A stretch of DNA of 64,000 bases, from assembly GCA_036374795.1 (NCBI GenBank), contig DASUTC010000347.1:1-64000 (forward strand), read 5' to 3'. Each line of letters starts with the position of its first letter. The first letter of the stretch is position 1. The position numbers and the translations under genes are program-made. The DNA comes from Herpetosiphonaceae bacterium (lineage in GTDB: Bacteria > Chloroflexota > Chloroflexia > Chloroflexales > Kallotenuaceae). Below the pieces are notes generated by a model. It was given only the letters and a program-made list of their open reading frames with translations, did no database searches and was not told the DNA's origin. Below are positions 1-7,943 of this stretch, piece after piece.

Positions 1-79
1 CTACTTTCAGTTCTACAACACCCGGAGGCCCCACCAAAGCCTGGGGTATCGTACTCCAGCCGAAGTGCATGATGCATGA
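1..79 (+). pseudogene. IS3-family transposase orfB, C-terminal end (cut by window edge)
   Basis: Read from base 2, this encodes the last 25 residues of an IS3 orfB product (YFQFYNTRRPHQSLGYRTP, then AEVHDA and a stop). It differs only at scattered positions from the end of the full orfB at 1103-1178. The rest of the copy lies outside the window, so completeness cannot be judged. Confidence 0.75.
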
Positions 80-149
80 TGCATGATGATGGGTTTACTT
101 ATTTTCGGCGATTCGTGGTCTTGACAAAGGGACCAACCATAGAAAACCC

Positions 150-361
150 TCAGCCAGCTCGCCAGCGAGTTTGAGGTCCACCCGACCCAGATTACCCAAT
201 GGAAGAAACAGTTGCTCGACGGTGGCAGCCGCCTCTTTGGGCAGCAGCACCTGCGCGAGGAACGCGAGCAGACGGCGCGCGAGGCCGAACTCTTTGAGCA
301 GATTGGGCGCCTCAAGATGGAACTGGAATGGCTGAAAAAAAAAGCTGATCGGTTCGGTTGA
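150..361 (+). pseudogene. IS3-family transposase orfA, 5'-truncated
   Basis: This encodes the C-terminal part of a typical IS3 orfA protein. It has the end of the helix-turn-helix (KTLSQLASEFEVHPTQITQW) followed by the leucine-zipper-like helix running into LEWLKKKADRFG and a stop. The N-terminus and start codon are lost at the junction with the preceding IS copy. A run of nine A (335-343) lies where IS3 elements shift frame into orfB. Here orfB is in the +1 (equivalently -2) frame, not the usual -1. Confidence 0.75.
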
Positions 362-1178
362 GGACAAACGGGCGCTGATTGAGCCGCAGCATCCCACGCT
401 GAGTATTCGGCGGCAATGTGACTTGGTCGGCTTGAGCCGGGCATCCTATTATTATGAGGCCGTGCCGGAAGATCCCGTGAACCTGGAAGTGATGCGGCGC
501 ATCGATGCGCAGTACCTGGAAACACCCTTCTATGGCTGGCCGAAAATGACCGCAGCCCTGCGGCGGCAGGGCTATCAGGTCAATGGCAAACGGGTGCGCC
601 GCTTGATGCGCCTGATGGGCTTGCAGGCCATTACGGTGCGGAAACGCCCAGCGACGAGTACCCCCGGGCATCGGATCTATCCATATCTGCTGCGCGGTGC
701 CGCGATTGAGCGGCCAAATCAGGTGTGGTCTGCTGATATTACCTATGTGCCGATGCCGCGCGGCTTTGTGTATCTGGTGGCGATTATGGATTGGTTCAGC
801 CGCTATGTCATCGCGTGGGCACTCTCGAATAGCATGGAAGGGAGTTTCTGTCGCACCGCGCTGCAGCAGGCGCTCAGCCGGGGAACGCCGAGGATCTTCA
901 ATACCGATCAGGGTAGCCAGTTCACAGCGCAGGGCTTTACCGCGCTGCTCGAACTGGCGGGGGTCCAGATCAGTATGGACGGACGAGGACGCGTGTTTGA
1001 CAACATCTTTGTCGAGCGGCTCTGGCGGACCGTCAAATACGAGTACCTGTATGTATATGACCATGAGAGCGTGCCAGCCGTCGCGGCGGGCCTGGACGCC
1101 TACTTTCAGTTCTACAACACCCAGCGGCCACACCAAAGCCTGGGGTATCGCACGCCTGCTGAGGTGCATGATGCATGA
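336..1178 (+). CDS. IS3-family transposase orfB (DDE integrase domain)
   Basis: The open frame starts just after the A-run at 335-343; the first ATG is at 423. The product has the HTH_21 region (LVGLSRASYYYE), the rve integrase core and the DDE triad: Asp in VWSADITYVPM, Asp in NTDQGSQFT and Glu in NIFVERLWRTVKYEY. It ends with the family-typical QRPHQSLGYRTPAEVHDA. It would normally be made as an OrfAB fusion by frameshifting. With orfA truncated and the frame relation unusual, function of this copy is doubtful although orfB itself is intact. Confidence 0.85.
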   Translation, partial: KKKLIGSVEDKRALIEPQHPTLSIRRQCDLVGLSRASYYYEAVPEDPVNLEVMRRIDAQYLETPFYGWPKMTAALRRQGYQVNGKRVRRLMRLMGLQAITVRKRPATSTPGHRIYPYLLRGAAIERPNQVWSADITYVPMPRGFVYLVAIMDWFSRYVIAWALSNSMEGSFCRTALQQALSRGTPRIFNTDQGSQFTAQGFTALLELAGVQISMDGRGRVFDNIFVERLWRTVKYEYLYVYDHESVPAVAAGLDAYFQFYNTQRPHQSLGYRTPAEVHDA

Positions 1179-1245
1179 TGATGGGTTTATCTATTTTCGG
1201 CGATTCGTGGTCTAGACAAAGGGACCAAGCATACAGTCAACGTGA

Positions 1246-1604
1246 AGGCATGGAGGTGTTCCCGTCAATAAAACTGGACGCTCCTATACCAAACCAGTTG
1301 ATATACGGGTCGCTCATGCAGTTGCTGCTTGGGAGCAAGTACGACCTTCGCAGCCCCTTTACTTGATCCTAAAACAAATGAATTGGTTCATTACTTGTTT
1401 GCATTTCTTGTGCTTCTTGAAGAGAAAAAACGACATTTGCTGCATATGAAGCAAGATATTCCGCTGACAGATTTGGAACTGGCAGCTGTTGAAGGAGATC
1501 TGGAGGCAACCGAAAAGCTCATTGAGCAGCTCACAGATGTACCGACACCAGCCGGCCCAACACCATGTGAACTGCAAGAAAACAGAGAGCATTTGGAGGA
1601 CTAG
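1246..1604 (+). pseudogene. Tyrosine recombinase remnant with internal deletion and frameshift
   Basis: Two pieces in two frames resemble a large tyrosine-type site-specific integrase family common in Chloroflexota and Firmicutes. The upstream piece (from 1246) reads RHGGVPVNKTGRSYTKPVD, then a stretch ending AWEQVRPSQPLYL. After a frame change near 1360 it continues LLDPKTNELVHYLFAF. It then jumps to what looks like the family C-terminus (LLHMKQDIPLTDLELAAVEG, later ADVPTPAGPTP-like). The catalytic H-x-x-R and Tyr region that should lie between is absent. The family call is from memory of such proteins. Alternatively the second piece (1329-1604) could be a small gene starting at a TTG. Confidence 0.5.
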
Positions 1605-1612
1605 CACGAAGA

Positions 1613-1669
1613 GCCCATGTCAAGGACGCCGTAGGCGCTTGCGAGCGGAGCAACGTCCTTGACATGGGC
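1613..1669. repeat. Perfect 16-bp inverted repeat with 25-nt loop
   Basis: The arms GCCCATGTCAAGGACG (1613-1628) and their exact complement (1654-1669) flank a 25-nt GC-rich loop. It lies just after the recombinase remnant and could be a terminator-like structure or the trace of a mobile-element end. No T-run follows. Confidence 0.6.
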
Positions 1670-1697
1670 GATAGAGTTGGTACTCATGCTCTCCAGC

Positions 1698-1729
1698 GAA
1701 GCCAAAACAACTTAGGTTGTTTTGGCTTC
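1698..1729. terminator. 14-bp hairpin between convergent genes
   Basis: GAAGCCAAAACAAC (1698-1711), a TTAG loop and the exact complement (1716-1729) form a perfect hairpin. It stands about 35 bp past the stop of the leftward HEPN gene. The A-rich first arm reads as a T-rich tract on the minus strand, so it can serve as that gene's terminator. Confidence 0.55.
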
Positions 1730-1762
1730 TGACTCGCGGCGAGCGATCATGACTCCAAATCA

Positions 1763-2839
1763 TCATACACCAACGATGAAGTATTCAGAAAGCTTTTGAT
1801 ACACTTTTTTCTTCTTTCTGATTAAAGATACAACGTATAGGCGGAAATCATGAGTCGCAGCAAGAGCTTTGTCAACTTCCGAGAAACTCGGAAAATATCC
1901 TTTATGAGCAATAACATTTCTTAGTAAATACACATCTTTGTACCATCGTCCCAGTTCTGTTGTAGGGTTATTTATGTCCCATTTACCTCCAAGTCTTAGG
2001 TGGAATTCTTTTTTTACCATTGTCATGAAAGGTATTTGTTCCCGCAATAATTCTGCTTCCACATCACTTTTACCTTCATGCAAAAGTATATTGATGTACA
2101 AAGTGTTGAGAAATTCTTCAATCGACATCTGAGCATAGAGAACTGCATCTTGATAAAATCCGTCTTTAAATTGCCTCCTAGCCTTCATAAGTAGTTCTTC
2201 ATGTAAAATAAATGGATTAATTTTTTGGTTAATAATATGTACATAAACAACAACATCATTAAGTATATCCTCTGACAAAGTTTCTAATTTTTGTGGAAGG
2301 TTCTCGTTTAAATAAAAGAGTCCTTCTCGCATATTATGCCAATTACTTAGCGCTATACAACGAAAGAAGCATGTGAAATGGAGCATTTCCTTGGAAACTC
2401 TGTACGTATTTATATTCTTTGTCTTTATAAGATAAGCGATGATATAGAAATTCAGTTTCTCCATAAGAGTATCGAAGTATGCTGTTAGGTCCAAGTTTTC
2501 GCCGAAAATGTCAATTTCCTCAGAAGTGGTATAAATCATCTCAACTCTAGAGTTCTTTATATCTACTGTTGGTGCATCTTCCTGACCAGGTATGAGACTC
2601 TCTTCTCGAACGATTTCAAAGAACTTGTAAGTGCAAATTGCTTTTTTTTCTACATGAATTGAAAGCGTTGCTTCTTGAGGAAAGGGTAAATAGAAGGGTA
2701 ATATTATGGAAAATTCAACAACGCTTTTTGGGTTAAATCCTAATATACCGGCTGCAGGTCTTATAAATTTATAGAAATTCCATTCTGTCAGCGAAAATAC
2801 TTGATTGAATGTACTGTTCTCTTCCATGAAGATATTCAC
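1763..2839 (-). CDS. HEPN-domain protein, low-GC, possible defence or toxin function
   Basis: The 358-residue protein has two parts. The N-terminal part is a beta-rich region of unknown family. The C-terminal helical part resembles HEPN: an amphipathic helix (FYQDAVLYAQMSIEEFLNTL) followed by RNVIAH at residues 307-312, matching the R-N-x3-H signature of HEPN ribonucleases. Codon use is strongly AT-rich, unlike the GC-rich neighbours, which points to recent transfer. HEPN proteins are often RNA-cutting toxins or abortive-infection effectors. That role is inference here, and no MNT-type antitoxin gene is adjacent. Confidence 0.7.
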   Translation of the reverse strand: MNIFMEENSTFNQVFSLTEWNFYKFIRPAAGILGFNPKSVVEFSIILPFYLPFPQEATLSIHVEKKAICTYKFFEIVREESLIPGQEDAPTVDIKNSRVEMIYTTSEEIDIFGENLDLTAYFDTLMEKLNFYIIAYLIKTKNINTYRVSKEMLHFTCFFRCIALSNWHNMREGLFYLNENLPQKLETLSEDILNDVVVYVHIINQKINPFILHEELLMKARRQFKDGFYQDAVLYAQMSIEEFLNTLYINILLHEGKSDVEAELLREQIPFMTMVKKEFHLRLGGKWDINNPTTELGRWYKDVYLLRNVIAHKGYFPSFSEVDKALAATHDFRLYVVSLIRKKKKVYQKLSEYFIVGV

Positions 2840-2954
2840 CTTACTCAGCCGTCGAAGCTAGAACTTTGGCTTGGCAACCCCGCTACTACCCCAGAACTTC
2901 TCACAAGAATTCAGCCTTATTTGTGCTTGATTGCGCCAATGATAGCTTAAGTCC

Positions 2955-3197
2955 TTGTTCAAGCAAAGGCTCTATAGCCTTAACATTGCCAGCAGAGCCG
3001 CCGCCGCCCGCGCAAACGGACGTCTGGGGGGACGTCCACGAAAACCCCTCGGGGAAATCCCCTGTACGTGCGGAGCCGAAACGACGGACCACGTCCCTGG
3101 CTGTCCACGAGGACGCGCGATCCGGTATCGTGCCGCGCGCGATCACGCCGCTGCCGCGTCTCGCGAGGAATCGTCAGATCCCCCGTCAGGATGGTGA
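2955..3197 (+). CDS. Small protein with basic stretch and possible zinc-binding cysteines
   Basis: From residue 13 the frame has GC-rich codon use and a coherent protein: SRAAAARANGRLGGRPRKPL, then CTCGAETTDHVPGC, which could bind one metal ion, then an acidic tail. The start is uncertain: TTG at 2955 lies in the AT-rich flank, and composition changes near 2985, so the true N-terminus may have been lost at the HEPN-island boundary. Its 3' end overlaps the convergent transglycosylase gene by 55 bp. No function is recognised. Confidence 0.45.
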   Translation: MFKQRLYSLNIASRAAAARANGRLGGRPRKPLGEIPCTCGAETTDHVPGCPRGRAIRYRAARDHAAAASREESSDPPSGW

Positions 3198-4111
3198 GAC
3201 GCCTCCGACTGCCGGATGCTCACAGTTTCAAAGGTGAGTCGGGCCGCAGCGAGTGGCAACGCGCGTCCCGTGGCTGCGGCAAGATTGCACAGCGCGAGGT
3301 GCAGGCGATCCGTCGGTGTGGGATCAGCGATCACGGCCCGCGGCTGTCCCCAGAGCCGTCCTTCCGCCGCGAGTTGAGCGTATGCGCTGGAGTCCACCGA
3401 GTCAACGCCGGCCTGGAAGAGGGTTTCCACCAGATCAGGGTTTCCGAGACCAAAGACGTGCACAGGAAGGCGACCGATCTCTTCGCGCACGGCCGCAATG
3501 ATCGAGCGGATGAGGTCCACATTGCGCACGCGCGGCACGAGGCCGCCGATCGCCACGCCGTCGAAACCCTTCCCCACGTATTCCCTGACACAGCTCCGCG
3601 CGCTCTCTGCATCCCACGCCTGGACCACCGCGTACAGAGGAAGGTCGCGGCGCCGGCGATTGTGCAAGGCCCAAAGGGCGTTTGCCATCGTCAGCTGCTG
3701 GCGCCGACGGGCCTCGTCATCAGGGACGCCAGGTGGAATAGGCAGATCCAGCGTAAAGGCGACCTCTGCGACGCGCTCCTGCAGCTCCAACACATCAAAT
3801 GGACGGACCGTTTCCTGCTCAGTGCCATCACGCGCGATCACAATGGTTCCCAGCCCCTGCTCCTCACGCACCTGCGATCCCGCAAGTAGCGCCGCGAAGC
3901 CGCCGGAGTCGACCAGTACCGGGATGGCGGGCGGCTCTGTCATCTGCTTGGCATAGTGATAACTGACCATCACCGCTGGCGCGAGACGCGGCAGATAGGG
4001 ACGAATCAACCGGTCGAGCGGGTACGTGTTCCCGAACGTTGTGACCGGAATATAGGCGGGGAATCGGATGATTCCCCGCCGGGTTTGCAGCACGCGTGGA
4101 CCAGTAGTCAA
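3143..4111 (-). CDS. tRNA-guanine transglycosylase-like protein (DpdA-like)
   Basis: The 322-residue TIM-barrel protein aligns with the TGT family. It has DSGGF at 68-72, an Asp at 122 in AFTLDLPIPP, the substrate-pocket GG at 189-190 (GVAIGGL), then GLGNPDLVETLFQAGVDSVD with the expected nucleophile Asp240. The CxCxxC...H zinc site of bacterial queuosine TGT is not seen. The length, the DSSAY context and the genetic linkage resemble DpdA, the enzyme that places 7-deazaguanine bases into DNA. It overlaps the upstream helicase gene by 4 bp (ATGA), so the two are made together. No preQ0 synthesis genes are in the window; the host would have to supply the precursor. An unusual tRNA-modifying TGT remains possible. 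Confidence 0.75.
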   Translation of the reverse strand: MTTGPRVLQTRRGIIRFPAYIPVTTFGNTYPLDRLIRPYLPRLAPAVMVSYHYAKQMTEPPAIPVLVDSGGFAALLAGSQVREEQGLGTIVIARDGTEQETVRPFDVLELQERVAEVAFTLDLPIPPGVPDDEARRRQQLTMANALWALHNRRRRDLPLYAVVQAWDAESARSCVREYVGKGFDGVAIGGLVPRVRNVDLIRSIIAAVREEIGRLPVHVFGLGNPDLVETLFQAGVDSVDSSAYAQLAAEGRLWGQPRAVIADPTPTDRLHLALCNLAAATGRALPLAAARLTFETVSIRQSEASHHPDGGSDDSSRDAAAA

Positions 4112-6546
4112 CGTGGTATCCTCCTCGTGACGTTTCCTGATCGATCAAACCACAGATCAAAGAGATTCAGGAGGTTCTGATCAACCACCTCTTCCATGCG
4201 GCGAGACCATGATTCAATCTCCGAATCACCGCGGGCGAGCAGCACGGCCAGGGAATGCTTGCACCGGTGCCCTCGCTCTGCATCCGGACACGCGCACCGT
4301 GGTGCTCCGGCGACCATCCGCACTTGCCGGGGTTCACTTCCACCCCGCACCTCGTACAGTTCCTCTCCTCGATCGCTCACGGTGAGGTCCAGCGCACGCC
4401 GCAGCCGATACGGGTCAAGATCTGCTGGCCAGCCTGAAGGTTTGAGGATCGCCATGCCTCCCCGCTCCTCGTACCGGAGTGCTGAACGCGAACGAACGAG
4501 GCCACTCGCAGCTTCGACAAGACGCTTGGCGCGAGCAGGGCTGATGCCAGGGACATTCGCTACCTCGGCAGGATCAGCGATCGCGACGTCCTCCAGATGG
4601 GCCAACCCTGCCGCACGAAGGCGACTGGCCAGCGCTGGTCCAACGCCAGGAATGAGGGTTAATGTGGCCGCCGCCTCGTCCATGCCAGCGGTCATCATCC
4701 GCGTGAGCGCCCGCACACGCTCGACCAGGGGCACATACGCCTCGTCGAGCTCCATCAGCGCCTGGAGCTGAGTCGATGGCGGCTCCACAACAGCTTCCAT
4801 CGCCGGGATCAGTCGGCTCAGGGACTCATGAAGTCGATCGACCTCAAAGGCATAGCAGCCGTGGATCTCCGCGACCGCCGCGGCATTCCCGGTCCGGGTC
4901 CAATCCCGCGCGACCAGGGCAGTTTTGCATGCGAAGAGCAGCCGCCGTCCCCCCACGCCAAGCAGTTCCTGCAGCTCAGGCCGCGTTCGTCTGAGGAGCG
5001 TTGATGATTCGCGACGCAGGCGTTCAGTAAGATCGTCCAACTCCTCGAAATCGACGCGGATGACCGGTTCACAGTCATCGCTGGTCGCTGCAACGACCAG
5101 CAGGTCAAAGAAGGTCAGATCGTCATTTGTGCCCAGGACACGCCGGAAGTGAAGCATCGTGGACGGCGCGAGCATGGAGCGCACTGCCGCACGCCCGATC
5201 TTCGTTGGGAGCAGCCGCTGGGAGGGGTGCTTCGGATCTTCGCCCTGCATGATCACCATGCCCGCCGCGACCATGGTGTCGAGCACGCGACGCACATCGG
5301 GAAGAATCCGCTGTTTGGCGGCCAGCGAGAGACGGAGAACAGCTTCAAGGTGCGAGGTCGTCCGAGCAAGACCGCTCGTCACCTCAATCAAGACCTGCTC
5401 GGCAACGGCTCGTTCATCGATGAGTCCAGAACGCACCGGCTCAAACCGACCGCGCTCGTAGTGCTGCACCTCGCGATCCCAGGTCGGGGCAATCAATACC
5501 GCCTCGCCGAGGGTGTCGAAGCCTGGCCGTCCAGCTCGGCCCACGCGCTGCCAAACGGTGTTTGTCCGCAGCGGAACATAGTCACTCCCGTCAAACTGCT
5601 GAACATCGTACAGCACCACCTGGCGCACCGGCAGATTGAGCCCCATCTCCAGGGTGCCGGTGGCGACAACGACATCCACGTCGCCTGCTCGGAGCCGACC
5701 CTCGACGGCGCGACGCGCCGTCTGGTCCAGACCAGCATGATGGTGCGCCGCTCGCAGTCCAGCATTGCACAGTTCTCTCGCGAGCTGCTCACTCCGCCGC
5801 CGACTCTGCACGAACACCAGGCTGCGACCGCCAGCCTTCAGTGTTGAAGTAACGAGATCCGTGAGGAGTTGAGGTTTCTGATCAGCGCGCTTGAAGCGGA
5901 CGATCTTCCAGTGGAGCGGGATGGGACGCCAGTCCGAAACATACTCGATGCCGTCTAACCACGCAGCGAGCTCTTGCCGATTGCCGAGCGTCGCTGAGAG
6001 GCCGATGATGCGCGCAAAGGGGTTGAGCCGGCGAAGCCGGGAGATCGCTCCCTCTAACCGCGCTCCCCGGCCGACGTCGCCCAGTAAATGAAGTTCGTCG
6101 ACGATGACCAGATCGACTTCTGGGAGCCAGGCCCAATGCTCACGCCAGAAGCGGGTACAGGCGTCGAGCCGCTCGGGTGTCATCACGAGCAGCCGTGCTT
6201 TCTCGAACGGGACGGGATACGGTCTTCCCGGGATACCATAGTCCCCCGTAAAGACGCCCACCGCTGTATTCCCGAAACGCTCCCCCCAGCGATGCGCTAG
6301 CTCGGTGGCCAGCGCACGGAGCGGCGTAAGGTAGATTGCTCGAAGCCCTGCGCTCAACGTCTGCGCGATCGCGTGCTCGGCCAGCCACGTCTTGCCGCTT
6401 CCCGTCGGCATCTGCAGCACGCAATTAAAGCCAGACGTGAGTAAACCACAGTCAAGGACGTCCCGCTGGGGCGGTGTGAGCCAGGTGTGAGCGTCAGGAC
6501 CTGACCAAAGATCTGTATTTGATGGAATTGAAGAATCTTGGAGCAT
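4108..6546 (-). CDS. Ski2-like DEAD/DEAH-box helicase with helix-hairpin-helix and SWIM zinc finger
   Basis: This is a superfamily 2 helicase of about 810 residues. It has Walker A MPTGSGKTW, DELH box VIVDELHLLGD, motif III SATLG, motif IV VFVQSRRRSEQ, motif V VVATGTLEMGLNLP and motif VI QRVGRAGRPG. After a winged-helix-like region it carries an HhH pair (IPGVGPALASRLRAAG and VPGISPARAKRL), as in Hel308/Ski2 proteins. Near the C-terminus is a SWIM finger (CACPDAERGHRCKH). I chose ATG 6546 because AGGAAG stands 8 nt before it; an upstream ATG at 6573 has no clear Shine-Dalgarno. Coupled by ATGA to the DpdA-like gene, it may act as the DNA-translocating partner of that modification. Confidence 0.85.
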   Translation of the reverse strand: MLQDSSIPSNTDLWSGPDAHTWLTPPQRDVLDCGLLTSGFNCVLQMPTGSGKTWLAEHAIAQTLSAGLRAIYLTPLRALATELAHRWGERFGNTAVGVFTGDYGIPGRPYPVPFEKARLLVMTPERLDACTRFWREHWAWLPEVDLVIVDELHLLGDVGRGARLEGAISRLRRLNPFARIIGLSATLGNRQELAAWLDGIEYVSDWRPIPLHWKIVRFKRADQKPQLLTDLVTSTLKAGGRSLVFVQSRRRSEQLARELCNAGLRAAHHHAGLDQTARRAVEGRLRAGDVDVVVATGTLEMGLNLPVRQVVLYDVQQFDGSDYVPLRTNTVWQRVGRAGRPGFDTLGEAVLIAPTWDREVQHYERGRFEPVRSGLIDERAVAEQVLIEVTSGLARTTSHLEAVLRLSLAAKQRILPDVRRVLDTMVAAGMVIMQGEDPKHPSQRLLPTKIGRAAVRSMLAPSTMLHFRRVLGTNDDLTFFDLLVVAATSDDCEPVIRVDFEELDDLTERLRRESSTLLRRTRPELQELLGVGGRRLLFACKTALVARDWTRTGNAAAVAEIHGCYAFEVDRLHESLSRLIPAMEAVVEPPSTQLQALMELDEAYVPLVERVRALTRMMTAGMDEAAATLTLIPGVGPALASRLRAAGLAHLEDVAIADPAEVANVPGISPARAKRLVEAASGLVRSRSALRYEERGGMAILKPSGWPADLDPYRLRRALDLTVSDRGEELYEVRGGSEPRQVRMVAGAPRCACPDAERGHRCKHSLAVLLARGDSEIESWSRRMEEVVDQNLLNLFDLWFDRSGNVTRRIPR

Positions 6547-6625
6547 GCCAGCTTCCTGGTTCAAAACGGACATGGCTGCTCAAGCTGAATATCAATCCGC
6601 CGGAGCAGCCTGCTTACAAGGCGGC

Positions 6626-7585
6626 CTATGATCGGTGTACGTCCCAGGGCACCGCAATCGAACCACCGGTCGCAGCCTCAACGTCACCTTGCAGGTCGGC
6701 GATCGCTTCAACCACGGATGCCCCAGCATCGGTCATGATCGATCGCAGCGCGGAGACACGGGCAGCACGTTTCAGGGTCTGTTCCGCGTGCAGCAACACC
6801 AGCGCGGCCTGCAACCCGTCGAGGCCAAAGAGCTTAACGTTTAGGCGAGCCATTCGGGTGCAGAGGGAATCAGCGTCAATGCCAACATACGACACCAGGC
6901 CCAATGCATTCGCCCACGCCGGATACTGCGTCGACGCAGCAAGGAGCATGCGGCCGCTGCCACACGCCGGGTCGATGACCGTTATCCGCTCGATATGCGG
7001 GGCTGCGTGCGGGAGGACGCGAGCGATGCGCCAGGCCAATGCCTGATCACCGGCGAGGTGCGATCCGTCCGCGTGTGCCGCCTGCGCGTCCGGTGATTTC
7101 GCGATGGCCGCGGCGATCCGCGCCTCGACCGCGGCCGCGCCGTCGAGGATCGCCATCTGCGCCATCGCCAGGCACACGTTCCACGGCGTGAAGAACTGTC
7201 CGCGCTGATCATCCCCCAGGCACGCGTGCATAGAGACCGCGCCGATGTCGTCAGACACCTGATTGGCTGCTCCCGCCAGTAATGCCCCGCACGCCTGGCT
7301 CAACAACGAACACGCGTCCGGATGCTGGTACCGAGGCGCCAGCGTCGCCCAGACAGCATCGGCCGTTGCCGGGGAAGGCAGGGGTGCTGGAGCACCCGAC
7401 ATGAGGTTGCGCCACGGTGCGTGCAGATCGTCAAGCACCGCCTCCACCAGGTCGAGCCAGTCGGTGAAGACCTGCCCGAGGCTGGGACCGCAGCGGGCGG
7501 AACAGCGGTCCAGGAGGTCGAGGATGTCGGTGGCGCTCGGTGAGCGCAGCGCACGAGCGCGGCGTGGTGTTCTGCGTTTTCCCAC
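6626..7585 (-). CDS. N-6 DNA methylase, N-terminal half only (SAM-binding part)
   Basis: The 319-residue protein contains the first part of a type I HsdM-like methylase: a helical N-domain (QVFTDWLDLVEAVLDDL), GQFFTPWNV, the SAM motif VIDPACGSGRML and the acidic motif II (GIDADS). It stops before the catalytic NPPY/F motif. It is clearly paralogous to the half-methylase at 34570-35412. A GTG start at 7585 has GAGGG 8 nt upstream. It lies 9 bp after the preceding gene and about 80 bp before the helicase, so it is probably in their operon. Either it needs a separately encoded catalytic half (one exists at 46552) or it binds SAM or DNA without catalysis. Confidence 0.75.
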   Translation of the reverse strand: MGKRRTPRRARALRSPSATDILDLLDRCSARCGPSLGQVFTDWLDLVEAVLDDLHAPWRNLMSGAPAPLPSPATADAVWATLAPRYQHPDACSLLSQACGALLAGAANQVSDDIGAVSMHACLGDDQRGQFFTPWNVCLAMAQMAILDGAAAVEARIAAAIAKSPDAQAAHADGSHLAGDQALAWRIARVLPHAAPHIERITVIDPACGSGRMLLAASTQYPAWANALGLVSYVGIDADSLCTRMARLNVKLFGLDGLQAALVLLHAEQTLKRAARVSALRSIMTDAGASVVEAIADLQGDVEAATGGSIAVPWDVHRS

Positions 7586-7594
7586 GATCTACCC

Positions 7595-7870
7595 TCACAT
7601 TGCCGGAGAGCACGTGGGATCTGCTCCATCCGTGCTCAGAGCGGTGCCGTCGATCGAATCATCATCGACCCCCAGATACTCCCAAACCTCATCGCCGGCG
7701 GTGGCCACCACCAGTGCGATGGCAGCCTCTGGGGTCGGCGCGTGGATCTGGCGCCGTTGTCGGACGGTGGCGGTCGCCGTAATCTCGACCTGGAAGACTC
7801 GGTCAGCCGACACGGTGTCTTCCTGGGGCCTGGTCGTCGCAGTGCTGCCGGTGTTCTGCATGGATGTCAT
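7595..7870 (-). CDS. Small acidic protein of unknown function
   Basis: The 91-residue product has one compact segment: FQVEITATATVRQRRQIHAP followed by a helix PEAAIALVVATAGDEVWEYL, then an acidic tail. The start at 7870 is preferred because the upstream extension is low-complexity; AAGGTAGG lies just before it. It lies inside the long leftward operon, 9 bp before the half-methylase. Beta-strand/helix composition suggests a small alpha-beta fold, but no family is recognised. Confidence 0.6.
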   Translation of the reverse strand: MTSMQNTGSTATTRPQEDTVSADRVFQVEITATATVRQRRQIHAPTPEAAIALVVATAGDEVWEYLGVDDDSIDGTALSTDGADPTCSPAM

Positions 7871-7943
7871 ACGCCTACCTTCATCGTTGACTGATCGTGC
7901 GGAGCTGGACGATGCTCTCCGCCGCGAAGGCTTCCCGTTCAGG

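Larger units (their letters stand above)
1..1235 (+). mobile_element. Two tandem IS3-family insertion sequence remnants
   Basis: The right end of one IS3-family copy (about 1-140) is followed directly by a second copy that lacks its left end. About 140 bp at 1-140 and 1098-1235 are near-identical direct repeats: the orfB tail, then a spacer ending in a shared 'gacaaagggacca' motif. The second copy begins inside orfA, so its left inverted repeat and the orfA start are gone and it probably cannot transpose alone. The element abuts a broken recombinase gene on its right. Confidence 0.8.

Noticed and set aside
312-1169. Long minus-strand open frame opposite orfB
   Set aside because: Shadow of the IS3 transposase; the plus frame has all DDE motifs.
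1175-1366. Small plus-strand frame running from the IS end into the recombinase remnant
   Set aside because: It mixes IS tail and unrelated DNA and has no ribosome site; the recombinase pieces are in other frames.
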